Positions 47,006 to 57,119 are shown, counted from the stretch's first letter. The stretch: 64,000 nucleotides of DNA from Streptomyces violaceusniger (GCA_005405945.1 BJHW01000002.1:682001-746000); one strand, 5' to 3'. Notes: a model not told the origin generated them from the letters alone. Numbers and translations are program-made.

Positions 47006-47092
47006 TAAATCGGACGGAGTGCGTTCAGCAATAGGCCGGTGTACCCGGTCGCCGAGGCCGGTCCTATTGCTGAACGAGTGGCGTCCGATTTA
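47006..47092. promoter_or_regulatory. Twin inverted promoter/operator element (11+14 bp arms)
   Basis: Left arm TAAATCGGACG (47006-47016), 5 bp, CGTTCAGCAATAGG (47022-47035); right arm CCTATTGCTGAACG (47063-47076), 5 bp, CGTCCGATTTA (47082-47092). The arms are exact complements apart from the 5-bp spacers. The two copies face the two divergent genes (starts at 46959 and 47138), each 46 bp from its start codon. Either one regulator binds twice, or two identical promoters fire outward. Confidence 0.8.
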
Positions 47093-47137
47093 CCGTGCCC
47101 GACGATTCCCCCCATCGCCGTACGGAAGGACTCCGGT

Positions 47138-48264
47138 ATGAAGACCCTCATCTGTGAGCTGCTCGGCGTCGAACTGCCCCTGCTCGCCTTCAGCCACTGC
47201 CGTGATGTGGTCGCGGCCGTCACCAACGCCGGCGGCTTCGGAGTGCTCGGCGCCTCCTCGCATACGCCGCAGCAATTGGAGCGCGAACTCACCTGGATCG
47301 ACGAGCGGGTGGGCGGCAAGCCGTACGGGGCGGACCTCGTCATCCCGGAGAAGTACGAGGGCAAGGGGGCGCGGCTGACGAGGGAGCAGCTGGCGGAGCG
47401 GGTGCCCGCCGGGCACCACGCCTTCGTCGACGCCCTGCTCGACGCGCATGGCGTCGACACCTCGGGCCGTGACCAGTGGCCGGGGTCTTCGGTATGCCCG
47501 CCGACGACATCGGCGAGAAGCTGCTCGACGTCGCCCTGCGCCACCCGATCAAGCTGATCGCCAACGCCCTCGGTGTGCCACCCCGGTTCATGGTCGACCG
47601 GGCGAAGGCGGCGGGTGTGCCGGTCGCCGCCCTCGTAGGTGCCAAAGAGCATGCGGTCAAGCAGGTCAACGCGGGGGTCGACGTCCTGATCGCCCAGGGG
47701 ACCGAGGCCGGTGGCCACTGCGGCGAGGTCACCACCATGGTCCTCGTCCCCGAGGTCGTCGAGGCCGTCCGCCCGATCCGCGAGGTGCCGGTGCTCGCCG
47801 CGGGAGGCATCGTGACGGGTCGGCAGATGGCCGCCGCCATCGCCCTCGGCGCGGCCGGTGTGTGGACCGGATCGGTGTGGCTGACCACCGAGGAGGCCGA
47901 GACCGCTCCGTACACGGTGCGGAAGATGCTCGCGGCCACTTCGCGCGACACCGTGCGCTCCGCGGGGCGCACCGGCAAACCGTCCCGGCAGCTGAGGTCC
48001 GCCTGGACCGACGCCTGGGAGCGCCCCGGCAACCCCGGCGCGCTGCCGATGCCGCTCCAGTCGGTGGTCTCCGAGCGCGCGCTGCGGTACGTGGACGCCC
48101 AAGCGGAGAAGGGACATCCGGGCGCGCGGGAGCTGGCCACCTACTGGGTCGGCCAGGGGGTGGGACTGATCAACCGGGTCCGTCCGGCCCGTGATGTGGT
48201 CTATGAGATGGCCCAGGACTACGCGGCTGCCGCCGAGCGGATCGCCGACTCGCTCGGGGGCTGA
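47138..48264 (+). CDS. Nitronate monooxygenase-family FMN oxidoreductase
   Basis: 375 aa. N-terminal CELLGVELPLLAFSHCRDVV and AAVTNAGGFGVLGASSH; FMN-phosphate region VLIAQGTEAGGHCGEVTTM and VPVLAAGGIVTGRQMAAAIA, GAAGVWTGSVWL. Mycobacterial paralogs (including IpdC of steroid catabolism) belong to this superfamily, but many are true nitronate monooxygenases; I cannot choose. One base is lost in the G4 run 47482-47485. GGAAGGA with a 7-bp spacer fixes the ATG. Divergent from the fused dehydrogenase. Confidence 0.85.
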
Positions 48265-48272
48265 TCCAGTTC

Positions 48273-48320
48273 CTCATCAGTATACGCATTATCGAACCAT
48301 GGGTCGATTGGCCTGATGAG
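48273..48320. promoter_or_regulatory. Nested inverted repeat with AACCATGGGTCGAT core
   Basis: Outer arms CTCATCAG (48273-48280) and CTGATGAG (48313-48320) enclose the near-perfect palindrome ATCGAACCATGGGTCGAT (48291-48308). It is located 9 bp after the flavoprotein stop and about 140 bp before the importer operon. It may combine a terminator with an operator. The inner core is identical to 33831-33844. Confidence 0.5.
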
Positions 48321-48355
48321 TCCTTGCGCCACGCGTTGACGCCCCACAGGCGAGT

Positions 48356-48375
48356 CAATACAGTGCACTCAATTC
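48356..48375. promoter_or_regulatory. Shared palindromic operator, copy 1 (importer operon)
   Basis: CAATACAGTGCACTCAATTC with dyad core AGTGCACT, about 86 bp before the binding-protein start. Closely related sites stand at 55373-55388 (AGTATACT core) and 57884-57902 (AGTGTACT core). A weaker relative, CAGTATACGC, lies at 48278-48287. Confidence 0.6.
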
Positions 48376-48460
48376 GGGTAGTGCGCTTCTTCGGAAATAT
48401 CCGAAAGATCACGTCCTCCCCATGACGCGAGCGCTGCCGCTCGCCCCGGAGTGAGGTGGA

Positions 48461-49738
48461 ATGATGGTGCTCGGCAAAGGGCTTCGCCGACTCTCAGGAC
48501 TCGTCTGTATCGCCCTCGTGGCAGGGGCGTGCTCGGTCCAGGACAGCGGTGGCGACGCATCGTCCCCGACAGACTCCCGACAAGTGGCGGACAACGCCGG
48601 CCTCCGTGGCGAACCCGTGGTGATCGGGTCGATGTTCCCGGTCTCCGCGCCGCTCTCCACGTTTCCGCAGCTGCCGTACATGGCCCGGATCGCCGTCAGG
48701 AGCGTCAACGCCGCCGGGGGCATCAAGGGCCGTCCCCTCACCTGGGTGCACTGCGACGACAAGGGTGACCCCAACGTGGCGGCCAAGTGCGCGGACCAGC
48801 TGGTCCATCAGAAGAAGGTCACGGCCCTCGTCGAGTCCGTCGGGCTCCAGGGCAATATCGCCTGGCCGGTGCTGAAGAAGGCCGACATCATCAACTGGTT
48901 CAACGTGCCGATCTGGCCCGACGACTTCACCAGCCCGCTGTCGTACCCCGCCGGACTCGGCATCCACGCGCACCAGAACATGGGACTGCTCGTCAAGCGG
49001 GGCGAGTTCAAGAAAGTCGCGTGTATGACGGGGCAGGGCGCCACCGCCGCCAAGCTCTGCGGTTTCGCCAGGGACTCGCTCGCCGCCAAGGGCGTCAAGG
49101 ACTTCAAGACGATCAGCTGGCCGACCGACACCACCACCTTCCAGCCCTACGCCGCCAAGGTCATGGCCGACCGGTACGACGCCGTGGTCATGGCGGTGGG
49201 CGACGCGCTGGCCGCTCCCGTCCTCCAGTCGCTCGCGGACATGGACGCCGATGTCACCGTGCTCGCGCCCTCCACCTCGATCGGCACCCAGTCGCTCAAG
49301 GCGGCGCGGGAGAACGGCATCCCCCTGCGGGTGGCGAGCAGCTGGGCCACGGACCCCGCCCGGAACGCGGCGCGGAAGCGCATGCTCGACAGCGTCGAGA
49401 AGTACGGGCCGTCCGTCGGCGTTCCCCCCGATTTCGACACCCTCAGCGACAACGCCTTCAACATGTATCAGGGTGTCATGTCCCTGGCAGCCGTGATGAA
49501 CGGTGCCACATCGCTGAAGACCGCCGACCTCCAGGCGTACATCGCGGCACATCCGACCGCCACCGGAGCCGCGCCACCGCTCGACTGGACCAAACCCGGC
49601 CCCCTCCCCGGCTTCTCGCGCATCGTCCAGGTCCACGCGGCGCCCGCGCGGCTGGAGGAGGACGGGGACCTGACCCCGGCAACGGACACCTGGAGGTCCG
49701 TCTTCCCTGGTGTTCACGACGTGAAGTGCTGCTCGTAA
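48461..49738 (+). CDS. HAAT-type ABC importer substrate-binding lipoprotein
   Basis: A 425-aa extracellular receptor of the branched-chain amino acid / hydrophobic acid family. Signal with lipobox LSGLVCIALVAGACSVQ (Cys acylated), then the periplasmic-binding fold: VVIGSMFPVSAPLSTFPQLP, AVRSVNAAGGIKGRPLTWVH, and DALAAPVLQSLADMDADVTV. In actinobacteria, receptors beside acyl-CoA genes often bind aromatic or alicyclic acids rather than amino acids. Tandem ATGs at 48461 and 48464. The permease fusion begins 14 bp after the stop. Confidence 0.9.
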   Translation: MMVLGKGLRRLSGLVCIALVAGACSVQDSGGDASSPTDSRQVADNAGLRGEPVVIGSMFPVSAPLSTFPQLPYMARIAVRSVNAAGGIKGRPLTWVHCDDKGDPNVAAKCADQLVHQKKVTALVESVGLQGNIAWPVLKKADIINWFNVPIWPDDFTSPLSYPAGLGIHAHQNMGLLVKRGEFKKVACMTGQGATAAKLCGFARDSLAAKGVKDFKTISWPTDTTTFQPYAAKVMADRYDAVVMAVGDALAAPVLQSLADMDADVTVLAPSTSIGTQSLKAARENGIPLRVASSWATDPARNAARKRMLDSVEKYGPSVGVPPDFDTLSDNAFNMYQGVMSLAAVMNGATSLKTADLQAYIAAHPTATGAAPPLDWTKPGPLPGFSRIVQVHAAPARLEEDGDLTPATDTWRSVFPGVHDVKCCS

Positions 49739-49752
49739 GGGGTGTTCGGAAG

Positions 49753-52598
49753 ATGTTCCAGCTATGGACCTTCATCGTCGTGGGACTCACCGCCGGCGGG
49801 GCGTACGCACTGGCCGCCATCGGCGTCGTGACCGTCTACCGCGGCTCCGGTGTGCTCAACTTCGGCCACGGCGCGATCGGCATGGCGGGCACCTATGTGT
49901 TCTGGGAGCTGTACCACGACGGCGCCGCCACCCATGGGCTGCGCGCCCTGGCCCGCTGGCCGGTCGGCTTCGCCATGGCGGCGGGTGTCGCCGCGGGCGC
50001 CGTCCTGGGCCTGCTCGTCTATCTCCTGGTCATGTATCCGCTGCGCAACGCCTCCGAGCTGGCCCGGGTCATCGCCACGCTCGGTGTCCTCCTCATCATC
50101 CAGAACGCCGCGCTGATGATGTACTCCTCGGAGACCGTGGTGATCCCGCGGTTCCTGGGACGGGGCAGTTTCCGGGTGTTCGGCGCCCCGCTGCGCTATG
50201 ACTCGGCCATCGTCCTGGGCGTGGTCATCGTCCTCGCGATCGCGCTGACCCTGCTGTTCCGGAAGACCCGTCTCGGGCTCTCCGCGACCGCGCTCCAGAG
50301 CCGGCCGGTCGCGGCGGCCGCGCTCGGTATCTCGCCCCACCCCGCCGGCATCATCACCTGGACGCTCGGCGGTTCCCTCGCGGCCGCCGCCGGCATCCTC
50401 GTGGTCCCCTCCATCGGGCTCTCGCCGACCCAGCTGACGCTGCTCATCAACTACGCACTGGCCGCCAGCCTCGTGGGCCGGTTCCGCAACTACGGCGTCG
50501 CCGTGGGGGCGGCGCTCCTCATGGGGATCGCCGAGTCGGTGATGATCCTGTACGACGTGGCCCCGTGGATCCGTCTGACCACTCCGTTCGTGGTGATCGT
50601 CGTCGCCCTCGCGGTGGGCGGGACGGCGGTGCCCGGCCGGGGGTTCGCCGAGATCCGCCTTCCCCAGGTGGGCACCGGGCGGCTCAGACCAGCGCCCGTC
50701 GCGGTCGGCCTGGGCGCGGCCATCTTCCTCGGCCTCGGCCTCACCGGCGGCTGGTCCGTCTCCGTGGCCAATGCCGCGATCGCCGCCCTGGTCAGCCTCG
50801 CCGTCGTCATCGTCACCGGATACGCGGGCCAGATCAGCCTCGCGACCTACGCGCTGATGGGCATCGGAGCGATGCTCGGAGCACACGCGGCGGGGTCATG
50901 GGATCTGGGTTACCCGATGACCATCGTGCTGGGCACCCTCGCCGGTGGCGCCGCCGGGTGGCTCATGGGGCTGCCCGCGATCCGGGTACGCGGCATCGAT
51001 CTGACCGTCGCGACGCTGGTCTTCGGCATCGTCATCGCCAACACCGTGTTCGTCTCGCCCACGTTCATCGGCAACAACGGTTTCAACGGCATCATCGTGC
51101 CCGACCCGAGCCTGTTCGGCCTCGATGTCGACCCCAGCGCGCATCCGGGCCGGTTCACCGTCCTGTGCCTGGCCGCGCTCCTTCTCGTCGGCATCGGTAC
51201 CGCGAATCTGCGCAGGTCGGTGGCGGGCCGTCGACTGCTCGCGGTACGTGCCAGCGAGCGTGGCGCCGCCGCCCTCGGGATCTCCGTCGGCGGGGTCAAG
51301 GTGGCCGCCTTCGCCCTGGGCGGAGCGGTCGCGGGCCTCGCCGGATCGCTCACCGTCTTCCACAGCCGGACCATCACCCTGACCGACTTCGACGTCTTCA
51401 AGTCCATCTTCGCCCTGGCATTCACCATCGTCAGTGGCGTCGGCTTCGTCGCCGGTGCCCTCTACGCCGGTCTGATCAGCGCGGGCGGCCCCGTCGCCCA
51501 TCTCTTCCGCGACCTGTCCGCGAAGATCGACCTCATCCTCGCCGTCGCCTCCGGGCTGCTGGTCGTGCAGATCATGATCCAGGACCCCGATGGCATGATC
51601 CCGATGCTCCGCCGCCAGCTGAAGCCGGTGACGGACCGGGCGCGCCGGCTCGTGCCCCGGACGGCGGGGATGCGCAAGGCGGCGGCGAGGAGCGAACCGG
51701 GGCCCGTCGCGCTGCGGGAACCCGCCCCGACGCCGGAACCCGCCCCGACGCCGGAACCCGCCCCGGTGCCGGAGTCCGTCTTGGCGCCGACGGCGCGCCC
51801 GGACGAGCCCCTCCTCCGCGTCGACGGACTCGGTCTGCGGTACGGGCCCGTGCGGGCGGTGGACAATGTCTCGCTCGATGTGCGCCCGGGTGAGGTGGTC
51901 GGTGTGATCGGGCCGAACGGCGCCGGTAAGACCAGCCTCATCGACACCGTCACCGGTTTCGCCCGCAGGACGGGGGGATCCGTCCACCTCGGCGGCGCCG
52001 ATGTCTCCGGCTGGAGCATCCGCCGCCGCGCCCGGGCCGGACTCGGCCGGACCTTCCAGGACCTGCAGCTCTTCTCGGACCTGACGGTCAGGGAGAATCT
52101 GCTCGCCGCCCAGGACTCCCGCGCCACCGCCGCCTACCTCAGTGGATGGGTGCGGCCCGGCTCCGACCGTCTCGGCGGCGCCGCCGCCCAGGCGGTCGCG
52201 CTCCTCGGACTCCAGGAGTGGCTGGACAGTGAGATCCGCGTCCTGCCCCAGGGAACACGGCAACTCGTCGCGGTCGCCCGGGCGTTGGCCGCCCGGCCAC
52301 GCGTGCTGTGCCTGGATGAGCCCGGGGCGGGCCTCGACGAGGCGGAGCGCGAGGCGATGAGCCGCGCGGTGCGCCTGGTCGTCCAGCGGCTGCACCTCGG
52401 CGTCCTGCTCATCGAGCACAACCTGGACATCGTCGCGGGGCTGTGCGACCGCGTCGTCGTCCTCGACTTCGGGGCGGTGGTCGCCGACGGGCCCCCGGCC
52501 GAGGTGCTGGCGTCGGATGTCGTCCGGCGCGCCTATCTGGGCACCGGGGAGTGCCACCGAAAGCGGGAACACCGGCTGTGGATGGCGGGGTGCACTGA
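49753..52598 (+). CDS. HAAT ABC importer, LivH-LivM-LivG triple fusion
   Basis: About 948 aa. Residues 1-290 are a LivH-type permease (GGAYALAAIGVVTVYRGSGV), about 300-640 a LivM-type permease (SLAVVIVTGYAGQISLATYA; GLPAIRVRGIDLTVATLVFG), then a Pro/Glu-rich linker with APTPEP repeats (18-bp DNA repeats near 51717-51775), and a LivG-type ATPase (Walker A GPNGAGKTS, Walker B VLCLDE, LGVLLIEHNLDIVAGL). A lost base at G4 52587-52590 must be restored for the protein to end at the TGA 52596-52598, overlapping the next ATG. Read literally, the frame runs on through the next gene, which I reject. Confidence 0.82.
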
Positions 52599-53328
52599 TG
52601 ACGACCGAGACGGCACACACCTCACGCACGACCGGACTCGACGTACGGGATCTGTCGGCCGGGTACGGCTCGGCGCCCGTCGTCTCCGGGCTGAACCTCC
52701 GCGTCGGCGCCGGAGAGGTGGTGGCGATGCTGGGCAGGAACGGGGCCGGGAAGACGACGACCCTGATGGCCATCGGCGGCTTCCTGAAACGCGCCACGGG
52801 CACCGTCGCCATCGACGGTGCCGCCGTCGACGGTGCTCCCCACCGCCGTATGCGCCGCCAGGTCGGGCTGGTCCTCGAGGGCCGCAGCGTCTTCCCCGCG
52901 CTGACCACCGCGCAGAACCTCAAGGTGGGCCGCGTCGGGCAGGCCGAGGCCCTGCGGGTCTTCCCCGATCTGGGGGCCGCCTGAACGTCCGTGCCGGAAG
53001 CCTCTCCGGGGGTGAGCAGCAGATGCTCAGCCTGGCCCGTGCGATGTGCCGGCTCCCACGGGTGCTGCTGCTGGACGAGCTGTCCTTCGGGCTCGCTCCC
53101 GTGATGTGTGACCGGCTGTTCTCCGGGATCCGGCAGTTCGCCGCCGACCACGGCATCGCCGTGGCCGTGGTCGAGCAGCATCTGCACTACGCCGCCATGG
53201 TCGCCGACCGAGTGGTGGTGATGCACCAGGGGCGGCTCGCCCTGGAGCTGCCGTCGTCCGAACTGCTGGGCCGGCGCGGCGAGATCGAGCAGCTCTACCT
53301 CGGCGGGCCGGATCTGAGCGGAGCATAG
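52598..53328 (+). CDS. HAAT ABC importer second ATPase (LivF type)
   Basis: A 243-aa ATPase. DVRDLSAGYGSAPVVSGLNL, Walker A GRNGAGKTT, the LivF-typical LVLEGRSVFPALTTAQNL, signature LSGGEQQM, Walker B VLLLDELSFGLAP and VAVVEQHLHYA. The usual Walker B/D-loop is intact. One base is lost in the G5 run 52972-52976 (LGGRLNVRAG restores the frame). The ATG overlaps the fusion's stop (TGATG), so stoichiometric translation is likely. Confidence 0.88.
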
Positions 53329-53364
53329 GGGCCGGGGGACGCTCCGGAGCGGGTGGCGCCCTGA

Positions 53365-54201
53365 TCACAAACCGTCGAGGGCGGCCAGAAGGGGAGTGAT
53401 CCGGGCCCGCACCCGGGCCCCCGAGCCGGGGTGGGTGAAGACGTAGAAGCGGTTCTCCCGCACCGCCGCCACCGCCGCGGCGGCCACCTGGGAGGCCGTC
53501 AGGGTCACCCCTCCGGCCGGGGAACGGCTCGCGCTCCCGGACGTTCCGGGCGCCACCGCCCATGGCTCCCGCGGCCCATCCTCCGCCAAGCGGCGCCGCT
53601 CCCGGGGCGCCAGGTCCGTGCGCACGGCGCCGGGGCACAGGACCGATACGCCGATACGGGCCGAGCGCGCGTCGAGCTGGGCCCGCAGGCTCTCGGAGAG
53701 GGAGACCACGGCGTGCTTGCTCGCCGCGTACTCGGGGATCAGCGGGCCGGAGGTCACGCCCTGCATGGACGCGGTGTTGACGACATGGCCCTCGTGTCCG
53801 GCCGCGAGCATCGCGGGCAGGAACGCCTGGATGCCGTGGAGTTGCCCCCACAGGTTCACCGCCATCACGCGCTGCCACTCGCCGACCGGAAGCTCCCACA
53901 GTGGATCGCCCGCCGGGCCCATGACTCCCGCGTTGTTGCACAGCACATGGACGGCGCCGAACCGGGCGAGGACGGTGTCCCGCAGGTCGAGCACCTGGTC
54001 GCGCCGGGACACGTCCGTGCGGACGGACACCGTCTCCGTGCCGCCCTGGGCCAGTTCACGGGCCACCGCCTCGGCCTTCGGGCCGTCGATGTCGGCGAGG
54101 ACGAGCCGGCAGCCCGCGTCCGCGAACGCCTCGGCGAGCGCTCTCCCGATCCCCTGGGCCGCGCCGGTGACCACGACGACCTTGCCGGGGAGATCCCTCA
54201 C
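53365..54201 (-). CDS. Short-chain dehydrogenase/reductase
   Basis: A 278-aa classical SDR: VVVTGAAQGIGRALAEAFAD, CNNAGVMGPAG, VVNTASMQGVTSGPLI and active-site YAASK. A C-terminal extension with VRENRFYVFTHPGSGARVRA is common in SDRs of this type that act on hydrophobic alcohols. Its GTG overlaps the stop of the alcohol dehydrogenase, so the two are translated together. Substrate unknown; possibly oxidises a secondary alcohol in the same pathway. Confidence 0.88.
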   Translation of the reverse strand: MRDLPGKVVVVTGAAQGIGRALAEAFADAGCRLVLADIDGPKAEAVARELAQGGTETVSVRTDVSRRDQVLDLRDTVLARFGAVHVLCNNAGVMGPAGDPLWELPVGEWQRVMAVNLWGQLHGIQAFLPAMLAAGHEGHVVNTASMQGVTSGPLIPEYAASKHAVVSLSESLRAQLDARSARIGVSVLCPGAVRTDLAPRERRRLAEDGPREPWAVAPGTSGSASRSPAGGVTLTASQVAAAAVAAVRENRFYVFTHPGSGARVRARITPLLAALDGL

Positions 54202-55319
54202 CGGGCGCCACCCTCCTGGCCGTTCGGGCCGCCGTCTCCGTCTCCGTACACGATGACCGAGCGCGTGACCCGGCCCTGCCGCATGTCCGCGAAGGCCGTG
54301 CCGACCTCCTCCAGCCGGATCGTCCGCGTCACCATCGACGCGAGGTCGAAGCGTCCCGCCTCGGCCAGCCGGACGATCAGCGGAATCAGCTTCTGGGCGT
54401 CGCCGCCCGCGAAGATGGACCCCTTCAGGGTCTTGCGGCTGTGGATGATGTCGTCGGCGCTGAGCGACACCCGCTCGGCGGGCGCCGCGGCCCCGACGAC
54501 AACCACGGTGCCGCCGCGCCGGGTCAGCTCCCACGCGGTGGTGATCGTCGCGGCCGAGCCGACCGCCTCGATCGCGACATCGACCCCTCGGCCCTCGGTG
54601 AGGTCCGCCACCTCGGCGGCGAGGCCCTCGTGCGGGGCGAGCGCGACGGACGCGCCGACGCGCGTGGCCGACGCGCGCTTGCGCTCCACCGGATCGACGG
54701 CCACCACACACGCCGCGCCCGCGAGCACCGCGGCCTGAACGGCGGACTGGCCCACACCACCGCACCCGACGACCGCGACCGTCATACCGGGCTCCACCCG
54801 CGCGGTGTTGACGACCGCGCCCACACCGGTCACGACGCCGCAGCCCACGAGCGCGAGTTGGGCCGCGGGCAGATCGGTGCGCACCGGGACCACGGACGAC
54901 TCGTGCACCGTCATCAGCTCAGCGAAGGTGCCAAGGCCCGCCAGGCCCTGGAGCTTCACACCGCCCTCGCCGAGGAACCGCGGGGTGGTCACGCGCACCG
55001 CGATCTCGTCGCAGTTGTGCGGCTCGGCGCGCACACAGTAGAAGCACCGGCCGCAGGAGCCCGCGGCGGCGGTGACGACACGGTCCCCGCGACGCACCCG
55101 CTCCACGGCGGCCCCGACCCGCTCCACGACTCCGCTGCCCTCATGGCCCAGCACGGCCGGGACCGGGACGTGCAGATCTCCGGTCAGCATGTGCAGATCG
55201 GTATGGCAGACCCCGCTCGCGGACAGCCGCACCACGACCTCGTGCGGCCCCGGGTCGGCCGTCCGCAGCTCGCGCACGGCGAGGGGACGCGCCTGATCTT
55301 CCATCACGGCTGCGCGCAT
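54198..55319 (-). CDS. Zinc-dependent alcohol dehydrogenase (MDR, class III-like)
   Basis: 373 aa. Catalytic zinc ligands in SGVCHTDLH and GHEGSGVVE, a structural zinc loop (CGRCFYCVRAEPHNC), and the NAD motif VVGCGGVGQSAVQAAVLAGA. It likely oxidises a primary or secondary alcohol of the imported substrate. Divergent from the GMC oxidoreductase across 104 bp holding the shared palindrome; SDR downstream overlaps by four bases. Confidence 0.9.
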   Translation of the reverse strand: MRAAVMEDQARPLAVRELRTADPGPHEVVVRLSASGVCHTDLHMLTGDLHVPVPAVLGHEGSGVVERVGAAVERVRRGDRVVTAAAGSCGRCFYCVRAEPHNCDEIAVRVTTPRFLGEGGVKLQGLAGLGTFAELMTVHESSVVPVRTDLPAAQLALVGCGVVTGVGAVVNTARVEPGMTVAVVGCGGVGQSAVQAAVLAGAACVVAVDPVERKRASATRVGASVALAPHEGLAAEVADLTEGRGVDVAIEAVGSAATITTAWELTRRGGTVVVVGAAAPAERVSLSADDIIHSRKTLKGSIFAGGDAQKLIPLIVRLAEAGRFDLASMVTRTIRLEEVGTAFADMRQGRVTRSVIVYGDGDGGPNGQEGGAR

Positions 55320-55372
55320 GCGGCTCTCCTCATCGGAATGTCCCCGCCGCGAGGGGCGGGCACTTTCGGGGA

Positions 55373-55388
55373 AATGAGTATACTTAAT
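55373..55388. promoter_or_regulatory. Shared palindromic operator, copy 2 (ADH / GMC divergent promoter)
   Basis: AATGAGTATACTTAAT: perfect AGTATACT core (55377-55384) with AT-rich flanks, midway between the divergent starts at 55319 and 55424. Same dyad pattern as 48356-48375 and 57884-57902. Confidence 0.65.
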
Positions 55389-55423
55389 GCATCGAGTGTT
55401 GCTTGCACGGAAGGGTCTGGCAA

Positions 55424-57109
55424 GTGAACGGACGCGTCGACTACATCGTCATCGGAGCCGGTTCGGCCGGCTGTGTCCTGGCCAACAGACTCACGGCGGA
55501 CGGCCGTACCACAGTCCTGCTCCTGGAGGCCGGAGGCGAGGACCTCAGCCCCTTCATCCGGGTCCCGGCCGGCTTCCCGCTGATGGACCCCGAGAAGTTC
55601 AACTGGCGCTACACCGCCGAGCCCGACCCCAGCCGCAACGGCATCGTCGAGCACTGGGGCGGGGGCCGGGTCCTCGGCGGTTCCAGCTCCATCAACGGCC
55701 AGGTGTGGACCCGGGGCAACCGGGCCGACTACGACGCGTGGGCGGCGCTCGGCTGCGAGGGCTGGGACCACGCCTCCGTGCTGCCGTACTTCATGCGGGC
55801 CGAGACCTTCCGCGGCGCCGGGAGCGGCGGCGGAGGCGGTGGGCTGCGCGGCCGGAAGGGGCCGCTGTACGTCTCGTACCCCCGGTTCGACCACCCCCTC
55901 ACCGAGGCGTATCTGGCGGCGGCCCAGCAGTCCGGTCTGCGGTTCAACGACGACTACAACGGCGCGGTCCAGGACGGTGTCGGCTTCGGGCAGCTCAGCC
56001 AGCGCCGGGGCTGGCGCCACAGCACGGCCCGCGCGTATCTGGCACCCGCGCGCCGCCGCCGCAATCTCGCGGTGCGCACCCGGGCCCTGGTGGAGCGGAT
56101 TCTGATCGAGGAGGGCCGGGCCACCGGTGTCGAGTACCGCAGGGGCGGGAAGACCCTGCGGGCCAGGGCCCGGCGGGAGGTCATCCTCGCCGCGGGCGCG
56201 CTGGCGTCGCCGAAGCTGCTGATGCTGTCGGGTGTCGGGCCCGCGGAGACCCTGGGCGAACACGGCATCGCGGTCCTGGCCGAGAGCCCGCGGGTGGGCC
56301 GCAACCTCCAGGAGCACATCTACGCGACCATGGTGTACTCGGTGAACATCCCGACCCTCAACATGGAGCTCACCCCGCTCGGCTTTGTGCGCCACGGCCT
56401 GGACTTCGCCCTCCGCGGGCGCGGGGCGGTCACCGTCGCCGCCGCCCACTCCATCGCCTTCGGCCGGCTGCCGGGGGATGGCCGGGGCAGCCCCGGCTAC
56501 GAGATCATCTTCGCGCCGATGGGCCTGAGCGGATCGGTGCCGGGGACCGACGCGGGCGAGGGCATCGAGTACCGCCACGACGTCAACGAGCTGCGGCCGA
56601 TGAAGACCTCGACATGCATGGCGATGCCGTCGGTCAGCCACCCCAGGGCCCGCGGGCGGGTCACGCTGCGCTCCGCCCGGCCGGAGGACAAGCCGAGGAT
56701 CGAGCACCGGCTGCTGGCCGAGGCGGACGACATCGCCGAGCTGACCGCCGTGTGCCGCAAGACCAGGGAGATCTTCGGGCGGGACGCCTTGCGTCCGTAT
56801 GTGGTGGGGGAGTTCCTGCCCGGGGAGAGGATCCAGTCCGACGAGGAGTGGGAGAACTACTTCCGTGGTTACTCCTGGCGCGGTGAACATCCGGTCGGCA
56901 CGTGCGCGATGGGCGGTGACGAGACGGCGGTGGTCGACCCGCGCCTGCGGGTGCGGGGTGTCGAGGGGCTGCGGGTGGTCGACGCGTCCGTGATGCCGAC
57001 GCTGATCACGGGGCACACCAACGCGCCCACGATCATGATCGCAGAACGGGCCTCCGACCTGATCCGGGCCGATGGGGCGGGCGGGGTGGACGGGGTCGAC
57101 GGGGGCTGA
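55424..57109 (+). CDS. GMC-family flavin alcohol oxidoreductase
   Basis: 561 aa, choline dehydrogenase-like. FAD motif YIVIGAGSAGCVLANRL, GMC signature GGSSSINGQVWTRGN, and the C-terminal catalytic His region GEHPVGTCAMGG with VVDASVMPTLITGHTNAPTI. Substrate is an alcohol; the island context suggests an early oxidation. I chose GTG 55424 (VNGRVDYIVIG) with GGAAGGG eight bases upstream; a TTG at 55403 adds seven residues. It converges on the SDR 10 bp downstream. Confidence 0.9.
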   Translation: MNGRVDYIVIGAGSAGCVLANRLTADGRTTVLLLEAGGEDLSPFIRVPAGFPLMDPEKFNWRYTAEPDPSRNGIVEHWGGGRVLGGSSSINGQVWTRGNRADYDAWAALGCEGWDHASVLPYFMRAETFRGAGSGGGGGGLRGRKGPLYVSYPRFDHPLTEAYLAAAQQSGLRFNDDYNGAVQDGVGFGQLSQRRGWRHSTARAYLAPARRRRNLAVRTRALVERILIEEGRATGVEYRRGGKTLRARARREVILAAGALASPKLLMLSGVGPAETLGEHGIAVLAESPRVGRNLQEHIYATMVYSVNIPTLNMELTPLGFVRHGLDFALRGRGAVTVAAAHSIAFGRLPGDGRGSPGYEIIFAPMGLSGSVPGTDAGEGIEYRHDVNELRPMKTSTCMAMPSVSHPRARGRVTLRSARPEDKPRIEHRLLAEADDIAELTAVCRKTREIFGRDALRPYVVGEFLPGERIQSDEEWENYFRGYSWRGEHPVGTCAMGGDETAVVDPRLRVRGVEGLRVVDASVMPTLITGHTNAPTIMIAERASDLIRADGAGGVDGVDGG

Positions 57110-57119
57110 GCCCGGAGGC

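Noticed and set aside
48787..53328. Single 1,513-aa protein spanning receptor tail, permeases and both ATPases
   Set aside because: The part before 49753 is out of frame with the receptor gene, and the part after 52598 is a lost-base artefact; the LivF gene has its own ATG overlapping the fusion stop.
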